Part shown: in pieces, positions 43,307-52,079 of the stretch
How positions within the stretch are numbered: the stretch's first letter is position 1
Layout of the letters: every line of letters begins with the position of its first letter
NCBI GenBank assembly: GCA_023230455.1
Contig: JALNXH010000012.1
Span: forward strand, 41,176-105,175
Length of the DNA: 64,000 bases
Origin: Rhodocyclaceae bacterium
Lineage (GTDB): Bacteria > Pseudomonadota > Gammaproteobacteria > Burkholderiales > Rhodocyclaceae
Direction: 5' to 3'
Translations under genes and position numbers: made by a program
Notes under the pieces: model-generated
Seen by the model: only the letters and a program-made list of their open reading frames with translations
The model's database searches: none
Told to the model about the DNA's origin: nothing

Positions 43307-45796
43307 TCAGACGGCTTCGCGCAAGGCCTCCAGCGGGCTGCTGCGCAAAGCGCCGCGCGCGCCGAGCAGTCCGGCGCATAGAACCAACACCAGCCCGGTC
43401 GCCATCCCATAAACCGGCAACAACGGATCGGGCGCATAGGCCAAGCGGAAAGCGCCGCGCGCCAGCGCGGTGGCGATGGCGCCGGCGCCCGCGCCGGCCA
43501 GCAAACCAGCGAGGAGGCCGAGCAGGGCGAACTCGGCCGCCAGTACGCGGCGCAACTGCGTACTGCGTGCGCCCAGCGCACGCAGTACGGCAACCTCGTG
43601 GATACGCTCGTCGGCGCTGGCCTGTAGAGCCGCATACAGCACCGCCAGCCCAGCCAGCAGTGCAAAGCCGAACACTGCCTGGACGGCGCGCGCCACCTGA
43701 TCGAGTGTCTCTTGTAGCTGGCGCAAGATCGCAGCAACGTCGATCAGCGTCAGGTTGGGGAATCGTGCGGTAAGCGCGGCGACGAAATCGGTTCGCTCCG
43801 CAGGCAGGTAAAAACTGGTGATGTAGCTGACCGGAAACGGTTCCAGCACTCCGGGCGGAGCCATCACGAAGAAGTTCACTCGCATCGAATCCCAGTCCAG
43901 TTTGCGCAGCGAGGTGATCCGGGCTTCGACGCGGCGGCCGGCGATATCGTAGCCGAGGGCATCGCCAGGCTTGAGGCCTAGCGTATCGGCCAGGCCCTGC
44001 TCGACCGAAAACTGCGCCTCCGGCCCGGCACCGTGCCAACGCCCGGCGGTGACGCTATTGCCATCAGGCAGGCGTTCGCTCCACGAAAGGTTGAATTCGC
44101 GCTCGACCAGCCGCCGGGCACGCTCATCGGCATAGCTCTCCGGCCCCACCGCTACGCCGTTTACGCTCACCAACCGCCCGCGCACCATCGGTTCCAAGGC
44201 CGGTTGCGGCAGGCCGGCGGCAGCGAAGCGGGCGGACAGTTCGGCGCGCTGTTCGGGCTGGATGTTGATGATGAAACGATTGGGCGCATTCGCCGGCATC
44301 TGCCCCTTCCAGGTCGCGAGCAGGTCGTCGCGCGCCACCGTCAGCAACAGCAGTGCGGTCAGGCCCAAACCCAGGGCCACCGCCTGGACGATGCTGCTAC
44401 GTCTGCGGCGGCACAGGTTGGCAACACCGTAACGCCAGTCGAGGCTACCATTGTGGCCAGCCATGCGACGCAGCAACACCAGCGTGGCCCAGGCCAGGAG
44501 GGCATACAGTGCCACGGCGAGGGCGAAGCCGCCGAGAACGATCAGCCATAGCCGCCACTCGCCGGCCATCCAGCGCATAAGCGCCGCCAACAACAACGCA
44601 CCCGCCACCCAGGCGGAGAGGGCCATCGACTCGACGCCGGCCCATTCGCGGCGCAGCACACGCAGCGTGGACACGTTGCGCAGGCGCAGCAGCGGAGGCA
44701 ACGCGAATCCCGCCACCAGTGTCATGCCTACTGCCAGTCCCTGCACCCAGGGTTGCCAGGAGGCCGCGGGCAGCGCGTCGCCGATCAGCGGGGCGAGCAG
44801 GTGCTGTAGGCCGAACTGGACGCCCCAGCCAAGACCGCAGCCGGCCAGCGTCACCAGCAAACCGAAGAGCAGGAATTCGCCGCCATGGATCGCGGCCACC
44901 TGTGCGCCGCTGGCGCCGAAACAGCGCAATACCGCGCAGGCATCGAGATGGCGGCGCATGTAGCGGTCGGCCGCCAGGCCCATCGCCACGGCGGCCAGCA
45001 CCACCGCCAGCAGCGCAGCGAGGCGCAGGAAGCGCTGCGCCCGTTCGAGCACGGTACGCAACTCGGGGCGCGCGTTGTCCAGCGTCTCCAACTTCTCGCC
45101 GCGACCGAGGCCGGCCTCGGCCCAGCGCCGGTAGTCCGCCACCGCCGCCGCATCGCCGGCGAGGTGCAGCCGGTAGTTCACCCGGCTGGCCGGCTGGATC
45201 AGCTGCGTCGCCGGCAGGTCGGCGGCATTCAGCAGCAGCCTCGGCGCGAGCGCGAAGACGTTGAAGCTGCGCTCCGGCTCCTGCGTCAATACCGCGGATA
45301 CGGTGAACTCCGCCGCCCCCAATTGCAGGCGGCTGCCGCGGCTCGCCCCAAACGCCGCCGTCAGCCGTTCGTCGAGCCAGACTTCGCCCGGCGCCGGGAC
45401 TCCCGCCGTCGCGGTATCGGCTTGATTGAGCGCCGCTGCTGTACGCAGTGCGCCGCGCAGCGGATAGTTGGCGCTGACCGCCTTCACCTCGGCCAACTGA
45501 CTGCTGCCGTTGCTCCGCGCCATGCTCGGAAAGGTCGCGCTTTCCGCACATTGCAGGCCGAGTTGCATCGCCTTGACGCGCCATGAATCCGCCCAGGCAT
45601 GGTCGGCGCTGAGCAGCAGATCGCCGCCGAGCAACTGGCGCGATTGCAGAGCCAACCCCTGCTCGACGCGATCGGCCAACAGCGCCACGCTGGACAGCGC
45701 CGCGACGGCAAGCAGCAAAGCGATGCCAAGCACGTTCAGTTCGCCGGCGCGGACGTCGCGCTGCAGCATGCGCAGGCAAAGGCGGAAGGTAATCAT
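43307..45796 (-). CDS. FtsX-type ABC transporter permease (YbbP-like)
   Basis: 829 residues. Membrane helices occur near the start (LNVLGIALLLAVAALSSVALL), in the middle (LRLAALLAVVLAAVAMGLA, and more) and in a C-terminal group (VFGFALLAGLAVLYAALQAS; ALLGLLAGLLAGAGAGAIA). The large extracytoplasmic domains and double FtsX domain match YbbP, which works with the ATPase YbbA and often lies beside tesA. No ATPase gene is in this window, although a tesA-like gene lies at 51392. The ATPase may be elsewhere. Confidence 0.88.
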   Translation of the reverse strand: MITFRLCLRMLQRDVRAGELNVLGIALLLAVAALSSVALLADRVEQGLALQSRQLLGGDLLLSADHAWADSWRVKAMQLGLQCAESATFPSMARSNGSSQLAEVKAVSANYPLRGALRTAAALNQADTATAGVPAPGEVWLDERLTAAFGASRGSRLQLGAAEFTVSAVLTQEPERSFNVFALAPRLLLNAADLPATQLIQPASRVNYRLHLAGDAAAVADYRRWAEAGLGRGEKLETLDNARPELRTVLERAQRFLRLAALLAVVLAAVAMGLAADRYMRRHLDACAVLRCFGASGAQVAAIHGGEFLLFGLLVTLAGCGLGWGVQFGLQHLLAPLIGDALPAASWQPWVQGLAVGMTLVAGFALPPLLRLRNVSTLRVLRREWAGVESMALSAWVAGALLLAALMRWMAGEWRLWLIVLGGFALAVALYALLAWATLVLLRRMAGHNGSLDWRYGVANLCRRRRSSIVQAVALGLGLTALLLLTVARDDLLATWKGQMPANAPNRFIINIQPEQRAELSARFAAAGLPQPALEPMVRGRLVSVNGVAVGPESYADERARRLVEREFNLSWSERLPDGNSVTAGRWHGAGPEAQFSVEQGLADTLGLKPGDALGYDIAGRRVEARITSLRKLDWDSMRVNFFVMAPPGVLEPFPVSYITSFYLPAERTDFVAALTARFPNLTLIDVAAILRQLQETLDQVARAVQAVFGFALLAGLAVLYAALQASADERIHEVAVLRALGARSTQLRRVLAAEFALLGLLAGLLAGAGAGAIATALARGAFRLAYAPDPLLPVYGMATGLVLVLCAGLLGARGALRSSPLEALREAV

Positions 45797-45913
45797 GCAA
45801 ACGGTACCCGTGATTTACAAAAGCGGCCCGCCCCCCTACCATTCAGCCGGGCAGCCCCAACGTCGCTAGGACGGATGGCGAACGCTGCGGGACAACATTC
45901 ACTGGAGGAATTC

Positions 45914-46750
45914 ATGGTTGCATCGACAGGCCGAACTCTGCGGCGCGGGCTACGCCTTGCCTGCATTCTTACATGCCTCGCCGGCTCAGCCCTGTGGGCG
46001 CTGGGCGGCATGGCGCAGAGCGATGCCGTGGCGCCTCAGACCGCCGCCGTCGCCGCGGCGGCCCAGCGTATGGGCATTTACGAAATGTTCCTCCACGCCG
46101 ATCCGGTGGTAAAGGCCGTCATGCTGTTCCTGCTGCTGTGTTCGGTGGCGACCTGGACGGTGCTGCTGGAAAAGTCCTTCCTTTTTGCCCGCATCCGGCG
46201 CAACTCCGAAGAATTTCTCGCCGGATTCCGTCGCGTGCAGCGCGTCGATCAGATCGGACCACTGGCCGCGCAGGCGCCAGAAACACCGTTGACCCGGATA
46301 TGGGTCGCCGCACAGAACGAATGGGAGATTTCCCGCCGCCGCCACGGCCAAAAACCATTCAGCCCGCATCAGATCGACCGTCTGCTGCAACGCATGGCGC
46401 TGGCCGCCGGCATCGCCCAGGAAGAGGAACTGGCCCGCCTCGGCAACGGCATGGGACTGCTTGCCACCATCGGCTCGACCGCGCCCTTTATCGGCCTGTT
46501 CGGCACCGTCTGGGGCATCCTGCACAGCTTCGCCGATATCGCCGCCGCCAAGGCCACCAGCCTCTCGGTCGTCGCCCCGGGCATCGCTGAAGCGCTGTTG
46601 GCAACGGCCATCGGCCTGTTCGCCGCGATTCCGGCGGTGATGATCTACAACAGCTTCGCCCGCAGCATCAGCCGCATGACCGGCACCTTCGACAACTTCG
46701 TCGCCGAATTCAGCACCGTGGCCTCACGCGAACTGGAAGAGGCGCTCTGA
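45914..46750 (+). CDS. exbB: ExbB/TolQ-family proton channel
   Basis: 278 residues from the ATG at 45914, fixed by GGAGGAATTC. A signal-like hydrophobic segment (ACILTCLAGSALWALGG) comes first, as in longer ExbB forms. Then come the three expected membrane helices: VVKAVMLFLLLCSVATWTVLL, LATIGSTAPFIGLFGTVWGIL (shortened), and GLFAAIPAVMIYNSF. Together with ExbD it uses the proton gradient to drive TonB. It is one base upstream of exbD. Confidence 0.93.
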   Translation: MVASTGRTLRRGLRLACILTCLAGSALWALGGMAQSDAVAPQTAAVAAAAQRMGIYEMFLHADPVVKAVMLFLLLCSVATWTVLLEKSFLFARIRRNSEEFLAGFRRVQRVDQIGPLAAQAPETPLTRIWVAAQNEWEISRRRHGQKPFSPHQIDRLLQRMALAAGIAQEEELARLGNGMGLLATIGSTAPFIGLFGTVWGILHSFADIAAAKATSLSVVAPGIAEALLATAIGLFAAIPAVMIYNSFARSISRMTGTFDNFVAEFSTVASRELEEAL

Positions 46751-46751
46751 A

Positions 46752-47186
46752 ATGGCAATCCAGCTCGGAGGCGGCGGCCTCGGCGTCAAGCGCCACGCCT
46801 ATCCGCAAAACGCCGAAATGAACATCACGCCCTTCGTAGACGTGGTGCTGGTGCTGCTGATCATTTTCATGGTGGCGGCGCCGCTTGCCACCGTGGACGT
46901 GCCGCTCGACCTGCCGCAATCATCGATCGCACCGACGCCGACGCCGGCCGAACCGGTGTACATCAGCGTGCGCCAGAGCGGAGAACTATTCATACAAAAC
47001 GCGCCCACCGACATCGCCAGCCTGCCGGCGCTGCTCCTCGCCCAGACCAAGGGCAACCGCGACAACCGTATCTTCATCCGCGGCGACGAGAAGATCGAAT
47101 ACCGGCGGTTGATGGAAATCATCAACCTGCTACAGGAGCAGGGCTACAACAAGGTGGGACTGATCGCCGAGCAACGTGACCGTTAG
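46752..47186 (+). CDS. exbD: ExbD/TolR-family protein
   Basis: 144 residues. AEMNITPFVDVVLVLLIIFM is the single membrane helix with the conserved Asp of the proton path. The rest is the periplasmic domain (IFIRGDEKIEYRRLMEIINLLQE in outline). It lies one base after exbB and eight or fewer bases before tonB. Confidence 0.93.
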   Translation: MAIQLGGGGLGVKRHAYPQNAEMNITPFVDVVLVLLIIFMVAAPLATVDVPLDLPQSSIAPTPTPAEPVYISVRQSGELFIQNAPTDIASLPALLLAQTKGNRDNRIFIRGDEKIEYRRLMEIINLLQEQGYNKVGLIAEQRDR

Positions 47187-47193
47187 CATCGCC

Positions 47194-47874
47194 ATGACGC
47201 ACCCTCGCGGCAGCCGCCTCGCGGCGCTGGCCTTGTCACTGCTATTCAATGCCGCGCTGATCCTGGCGGTCGTCCAGGTGCAGTTTCAGGGCTTGCCGCT
47301 GCCTGAAACCACCATCGAGATCGTGCTGGAGCGGCCCGCACCGCCCCCGCCTCCTCCGCCGCCACCGCCCGAGGAAAAAAAGAAACCGCTACAGAAAAAG
47401 ACCTCTAAAGTGGCGCGCGCCGCATCGGAAAAAATGGCCAAGCCGGAGCAGAAGCTGCAAGCGCCCACCGATCCCGGGCCGCCGGTGCATTTCCTCGACC
47501 CAAGCGGCGAGGTGGCCCAGGGCTCGGGCGCCATCGGCGGCGGTCAGGGCGGCACCGGCAAACGCCGCGGCGCCGACCGGCTGGGCATGCATGCGCCGTC
47601 GGATTATGCCGATCGGGTCAAGTCGCAGATCATCGCGGCCAAGGAATACCCGGTCGAGGCGCGCAAGAAGCTTCAGGAATGCTTCGTCTCCTATACGCTC
47701 ACGGTGGACCGCAACGGCAACATGCTGGCGTATACCATCGACCCCTGCGGCAATGCGCTGCTCGATGCAGCGGTACGCGACGCCATCGCCAAAGCCGCGC
47801 CTTTCCCGGTTCCGCCCGACATGGGCGCAGAGCGCTACGATATCCACGGCAGCCTGGTTTTCCGGCTGAAATGA
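47194..47874 (+). CDS. tonB: TonB energy-transducing protein
   Basis: 226 residues from the ATG at 47194; a GTG at 47176, overlapping exbD, is the alternative. There is an N-terminal helix (LAALALSLLFNAALILAVV), a proline-rich spacer (PPPPPPPPPPEEKKKP), a lysine/alanine-rich stretch and a C-terminal TonB domain from about 135 (YADRVKSQIIAAKEYPVEARKK, shortened). The domain ends YDIHGSLVFRLK. It links the inner-membrane motor to outer-membrane receptors. The stop overlaps the next gene as ATGA. Confidence 0.93.
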   Translation: MTHPRGSRLAALALSLLFNAALILAVVQVQFQGLPLPETTIEIVLERPAPPPPPPPPPPEEKKKPLQKKTSKVARAASEKMAKPEQKLQAPTDPGPPVHFLDPSGEVAQGSGAIGGGQGGTGKRRGADRLGMHAPSDYADRVKSQIIAAKEYPVEARKKLQECFVSYTLTVDRNGNMLAYTIDPCGNALLDAAVRDAIAKAAPFPVPPDMGAERYDIHGSLVFRLK

Positions 47875-50543
47875 CCAAGAGGTCCACAGTGCCCACTCAC
47901 TCGCTCCTTTGCCGCGCTGCCCTGGCGCTCGCGCTGCTTGCCCAATGCGTCCCCGCCACCGTTGCCGCCGATACCGGCGGCCGCTGGCAGATGCCGAAAC
48001 GCTTCCGCCCCGCCGTAGCGCCCGGCTTCGATTGCAGCGAAGCCGATTCGACCGTGCAGGATGTCATCTGTGCCAGCGACAGCCTCGCCGCCCTCGACCG
48101 CAAGGCGACGGAGCTGTACCGCACCAACCTGCGCACCGCCGACCTGTTCGGCCGCGACCAACTGCTCGCCGGCCAGCGGCGCTGGCTCACCGGCCGCACC
48201 GCGAAATGCGCGGTGCCCGCGGCGCGGCTGACGGCGGAGAGACCCGATGGCAGCATCGTTGCCTGCCTCGAAACCGACTATCAGGAACGCCTAGCCGCAC
48301 TCAGCGCCTGGCAACCGGCGAAGCGTGCGCTGCAAGCGGATTCCGATCACCCGCTTTCGGCCTACGTGCAGCTCACTGCCGCCGAATCGCTCGACAGCCC
48401 CTTCTGCGACAAGATGCGCGGCCAGATCAACGCGGCGATCAAGGACAGCGGGGAAGTCAATCCCGCGCGCATTCCCGGCGCCAAACTGATTGCCGGCAGC
48501 CACGGCAACGCCGAGTCGTCGACGCCGCCGATCGCCATCGTGCAGCGCGACGCCGGCCCCTACGCAAGCTACGAGCTGCGCGCCACCGGACTGAAGCTCG
48601 GTGGCGGCGTCGCCATCGACGAGCGGATGCTCGGCCAATGGATTTCGGAGCAGCCCAACTACGGCGGCCGGCCGTCAGACCTCTCGTCGCAAACCAACGA
48701 CTACGCCGCCATAGACGCTTTCTCCCTCGGCGGCAGCCAGTACGCGCTGGTCGCCGAATCCTGGGGCTACTACACACCGGCTGCCTCCGGCGAATCGGCC
48801 TATGCCGGGCTCTATGCCATAGACGGCGGCAGCGCCCAGCGCCGCTGCCTGTTCAAAATCTACCTGCGTCCGCCGGTCCGCAGCGCCTTCGCCGACCTGC
48901 CCGCTTACGCCGCGTTCAAGGACGTGCTGGAAGCGATCCGTAGCAGCGAACCGTCCGCGCTCGATGTCACCGACCGCCGCGACGAAGACCTGTTGCGCAA
49001 GGAGCAGGAATGGCAGTTGCTCAACCTGCCGCTGCTGCACACCATCGAGGCCAGGCAGTTCGGCTGGAGCGGCTGGCTGCGCCGCCGCCACGATGTGCTG
49101 CTGGAGAAGCTGTTCCTCTGGTCGGAAGGCAGCCTCGCCGCCAAACAGCTTTATCGCACTCTGATACCCACGCTGAAGCCAGCGATGGACGAGGTGGCGC
49201 TGACCATGCGGCAGACCCAGGGCATCACCGCCGAAGAGGCGGCGCAGGCCACCGACCTGCTGGCGATGGAACTGCTCGATCACACCCTCGCTCCCATCGT
49301 GGACAACAGCGAGGCCTATGCCCAGCCGCCGTCAACGCTGCTGAAGTACAAGCCGCGCTTCCCGGTGCTGCCCGAGCGCGCCGACTTGGAAAAGGGCCGC
49401 CCCGTCGCCACCCTCTACGGCACACTGCTCAACCGCCTGCCGGCAAAAGCGGTCGCCGACTTCATCGAATGGGAAGCCGGTCATCCGGAAAAACGCAGCT
49501 TCGGCCGCAACGGCGAGACCGCACTGATGGCCGCGGTGCTGGTGCCGGAGGCGGTGGCGCAACTGCTTGCCGCCGGCGCCGACCCCAATGAAGCCGACCG
49601 CTACGGCTTCACCCCGCTGATGCTGGCGGCGCGCTACGGCCAGCGCGATTCGGCAGCGAAGCTGATCGAGGCCGGAGCCCATCTCGAAGCCCAGACCCAG
49701 GATCTGCCGACCAGCGACAACGAAGCCACCGAAGTCCGCCGCGCCCGCGTCGGCGGCAAACCCCCGCTCTACTTCGCGGCACTCGGCGGCGACCCGGCCA
49801 CCGTGCAACTGCTGTTGGAGCGCGGGGCCAGCGCGGGGCACTACGACAGCTACGGTTCGCGACCCTGCGACGCGCTGAAGCTGAATCCGGCAATTGCGGA
49901 CGCCGAGCGGGCGATCCTGAGCGGCAAGCTGTGCCCGCCGGTACCGAGCTACGTCCCCAAAGTCGCTGCGCAAATCGCGGCACCGGCGGCGCAGGCCGAA
50001 TTCTTTTCCATCGAACGCCCGACGTTGCGCGTCGGCGACCGCTGGAAGGTCGAGACGCGTGACAAGCGCACCAATGCGTTGAAGCGTAGCGAGGAAATCG
50101 TCGTCGACGAGGTGACGGCGGATCGCATCAAGCTGGCGATCAACGGCATGACCGGCATCATGAGCACCGACCTGACCACGCTCGAAAGCCCGCAATTGCG
50201 CTGCGACGAGGGCTACCAGTTTCTCTCCTTCCCGCTCACTCCCGGCAAACAGTGGTCATTCAGAACGGCCTGGGAACACCGCGAACGCAAGGCCAGCGGG
50301 CGGGCGCAGATGGACGTCAGCGTCATTCGCACGGAACAGCTCAAGCTTCCTGGAGGTGAAGTCGACGCCTACCGCATGGAAGCGCAGGGTTCGATCCGAG
50401 TCGAATCGCCGATCCGTCTCACCCGCCGCGTCTCGGCGACCTACTGGTACGCACCGTCGATGCGCGCCATCGTACGCATGGAATGGATCGACGGCGTGGA
50501 GGACTCGGTTATCGAGGTGGTTGGATTTTCGCTGGCGCCGTGA
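47871..50543 (+). CDS. Exported multidomain protein with LprI-like and ankyrin repeats
   Basis: 890 residues with a signal peptide (HSLLCRAALALALLAQCVPATVAA, cut to RAALALALLAQCVPA). About residues 50-125 match the LprI/DUF1311 domain, with CSEADSTVQDVICASDSLAALD and the later QRRWL (quoted short as VQDVICAS). Ankyrin repeats cover about 545-670 (GETALMAAVLVPEAVAQLL; YGFTPLMLAARYGQ; PPLYFAALGGDPATVQLLLE). The C-terminal 180 residues are beta-rich (RVGDRWKVETRDKR). It overlaps tonB by four bases, so it is part of this operon. Its role there is unknown. Confidence 0.82.
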   Translation: MTKRSTVPTHSLLCRAALALALLAQCVPATVAADTGGRWQMPKRFRPAVAPGFDCSEADSTVQDVICASDSLAALDRKATELYRTNLRTADLFGRDQLLAGQRRWLTGRTAKCAVPAARLTAERPDGSIVACLETDYQERLAALSAWQPAKRALQADSDHPLSAYVQLTAAESLDSPFCDKMRGQINAAIKDSGEVNPARIPGAKLIAGSHGNAESSTPPIAIVQRDAGPYASYELRATGLKLGGGVAIDERMLGQWISEQPNYGGRPSDLSSQTNDYAAIDAFSLGGSQYALVAESWGYYTPAASGESAYAGLYAIDGGSAQRRCLFKIYLRPPVRSAFADLPAYAAFKDVLEAIRSSEPSALDVTDRRDEDLLRKEQEWQLLNLPLLHTIEARQFGWSGWLRRRHDVLLEKLFLWSEGSLAAKQLYRTLIPTLKPAMDEVALTMRQTQGITAEEAAQATDLLAMELLDHTLAPIVDNSEAYAQPPSTLLKYKPRFPVLPERADLEKGRPVATLYGTLLNRLPAKAVADFIEWEAGHPEKRSFGRNGETALMAAVLVPEAVAQLLAAGADPNEADRYGFTPLMLAARYGQRDSAAKLIEAGAHLEAQTQDLPTSDNEATEVRRARVGGKPPLYFAALGGDPATVQLLLERGASAGHYDSYGSRPCDALKLNPAIADAERAILSGKLCPPVPSYVPKVAAQIAAPAAQAEFFSIERPTLRVGDRWKVETRDKRTNALKRSEEIVVDEVTADRIKLAINGMTGIMSTDLTTLESPQLRCDEGYQFLSFPLTPGKQWSFRTAWEHRERKASGRAQMDVSVIRTEQLKLPGGEVDAYRMEAQGSIRVESPIRLTRRVSATYWYAPSMRAIVRMEWIDGVEDSVIEVVGFSLAP

Positions 50544-51387
50544 CCTCGCCGATCGAGGCACCGAGCAGGAATTCAGTGAGTTCCCGCCACCAGCGCTCGT
50601 CGGTGGCCTCGATCCAGTCATTGTGCCCGGCCCGCGGCAACGCGAATAACCGCTTCGGCGGCGGCAGCCGCTCATAGAGCCGGCGTCCCAGCACAGCCGG
50701 AACGATTGCGTCGGCATCGGCCACCACCACGGCGAGCGGACCGCGCGATAGCCCCCGCTTCGCCAGGGCCTGCACTGTGTCGTAGCGCTCGCGCAGCAGC
50801 CACTCCACGGGCAGCCACGGATAGTGCTGCTTCGCCGCGCTGGCCAGGGTGTCCCACGGGGTGATCAGCAACAGACCGTCGCTGCGCAACCCGGCCCTGT
50901 CCGCCGCATCCTCGACCGCGGCCGCTACCGCCGCGCCGAGGGATTCGCCGGCCAGCAGCAGCGACCCGCGATAAAGCTCATGCGCGATTTTCAGCGTCTC
51001 CAATCCGTCGCCCACCAATACCGATTCGCTCGCTTCGCCTGTGCGCGGGCCGTAGCCGGGATACTCGGCAAGGATCACACGCAGGCCGAGGGCGCCCAAC
51101 CGCTCCGCATATTCGCTGCGATGCGCCGCATGCCCGGCGTTGCCGTGGAACAGCACAAGCGTGGCACGAACGCCTGCACCCTCAGCAGGCTCGCGCACCA
51201 GACCGCGATACTGCTGTGCCGAGGGCCAGGGCGCGAGCCCGGCGGCGCGGCCTTCGGCGATCGCATCGGCAAGCGGCAGCGGCGTCGGCTGGTAGAGCTG
51301 ACGCTGTTGGAGAAAATAGAGTCCGCCGCACAACACGCCCGCATAGATCGCCAGGCGCACAGCCAGCCCCCCGTATCGCGAACCCAT
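50509..51387 (-). CDS. Membrane-anchored alpha/beta hydrolase
   Basis: 292 residues from the ATG at 51387 (MGSRYGGLAVRLAIYAGVLC), with one N-terminal hydrophobic anchor. The hydrolase part has VLFHGNAGHAAHRSEYAERL, YPGYGPRTGEAS and the nucleophile in LAGESLGAAVA, with His in RAGHNDW. This resembles the BEM46/YfhR family. It overlaps the converging 47871 gene by 35 bases at the 3' end and lies five bases after the TesA-like gene. Confidence 0.85.
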   Translation of the reverse strand: MGSRYGGLAVRLAIYAGVLCGGLYFLQQRQLYQPTPLPLADAIAEGRAAGLAPWPSAQQYRGLVREPAEGAGVRATLVLFHGNAGHAAHRSEYAERLGALGLRVILAEYPGYGPRTGEASESVLVGDGLETLKIAHELYRGSLLLAGESLGAAVAAAVEDAADRAGLRSDGLLLITPWDTLASAAKQHYPWLPVEWLLRERYDTVQALAKRGLSRGPLAVVVADADAIVPAVLGRRLYERLPPPKRLFALPRAGHNDWIEATDERWWRELTEFLLGASIGEVTAPAKIQPPR

Positions 51388-51391
51388 CCGT

Positions 51392-52039
51392 TCAGCGTTT
51401 TTCAAGCAACCCCAGCTTCGTCAGCCGGCCGGCGATCGCCTCCGCCAACGTACGATAGCCCGCGGCGTTGGGATGCACCGGGTCGGACTTCAATTGCGGA
51501 TCGGCCAGCACCGCGCCAAACACCTCCGGCACCAGCGGCACGTCCTCCTCATTTGCCAGTTCGGCATACAGTGCAGCGTCCGGCAGCGCTCCGATCGCCG
51601 CCCCCACCAGCGAAAACCGCGGCGTAGCCACCAGCACCACAGGAATGCCGGCCTGCTTGGCACGCTTCAGGATGCGGCGGACGTTTTCCTTGATTTCCGC
51701 TTCCGGCCGACGCCGCAGAAAATCGTTGCCGCCGATCTCGACGATCACCAGCGCCGGGCGCGTTTCCTCCAGCGCCGCATCGATCCGCTCCTTCGCCGCA
51801 GCCGCGGTATCGCCGGGGATGCCGCGGTTATGCACGGTCCAGCCGCTGATCGAGGCCAACTGGCTCGGATAGTCGTCGCCGGAGGCCGCACCGGTGCCGA
51901 AGGTGACGCTGTCGCCGAAGGCCAGCACCGCGGTACCGGCCGGCAGCGGCGCGAATTTCGGCGCGCGGTCGCAGGCCGCCAACAGCAGGGCAAGCGAGAT
52001 CCATAGCACAACGATACGGCCCGGCGATTTCATGTTCAT
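51392..52039 (-). CDS. Lipoprotein GDSL esterase (TesA/arylesterase type)
   Basis: 215 residues with a lipobox (VLWISLALLLAAC). The SGNH blocks are complete: FGDSVTFG, GIPGDTA, EIGGNDFL and DPVHPNAAGY. It hydrolyses short acyl or aryl esters in the periplasm. TesA usually lies next to the YbbA/YbbP transporter genes; here a YbbP-like permease is 6 kb away. It is 40 bases downstream of radA, on the same strand. Confidence 0.9.
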   Translation of the reverse strand: MNMKSPGRIVVLWISLALLLAACDRAPKFAPLPAGTAVLAFGDSVTFGTGAASGDDYPSQLASISGWTVHNRGIPGDTAAAAKERIDAALEETRPALVIVEIGGNDFLRRRPEAEIKENVRRILKRAKQAGIPVVLVATPRFSLVGAAIGALPDAALYAELANEEDVPLVPEVFGAVLADPQLKSDPVHPNAAGYRTLAEAIAGRLTKLGLLEKR

Positions 52040-52079
52040 TGCCCTTCCCTTCGTGGTCTCGCTCCGCTCGACGGCACAG

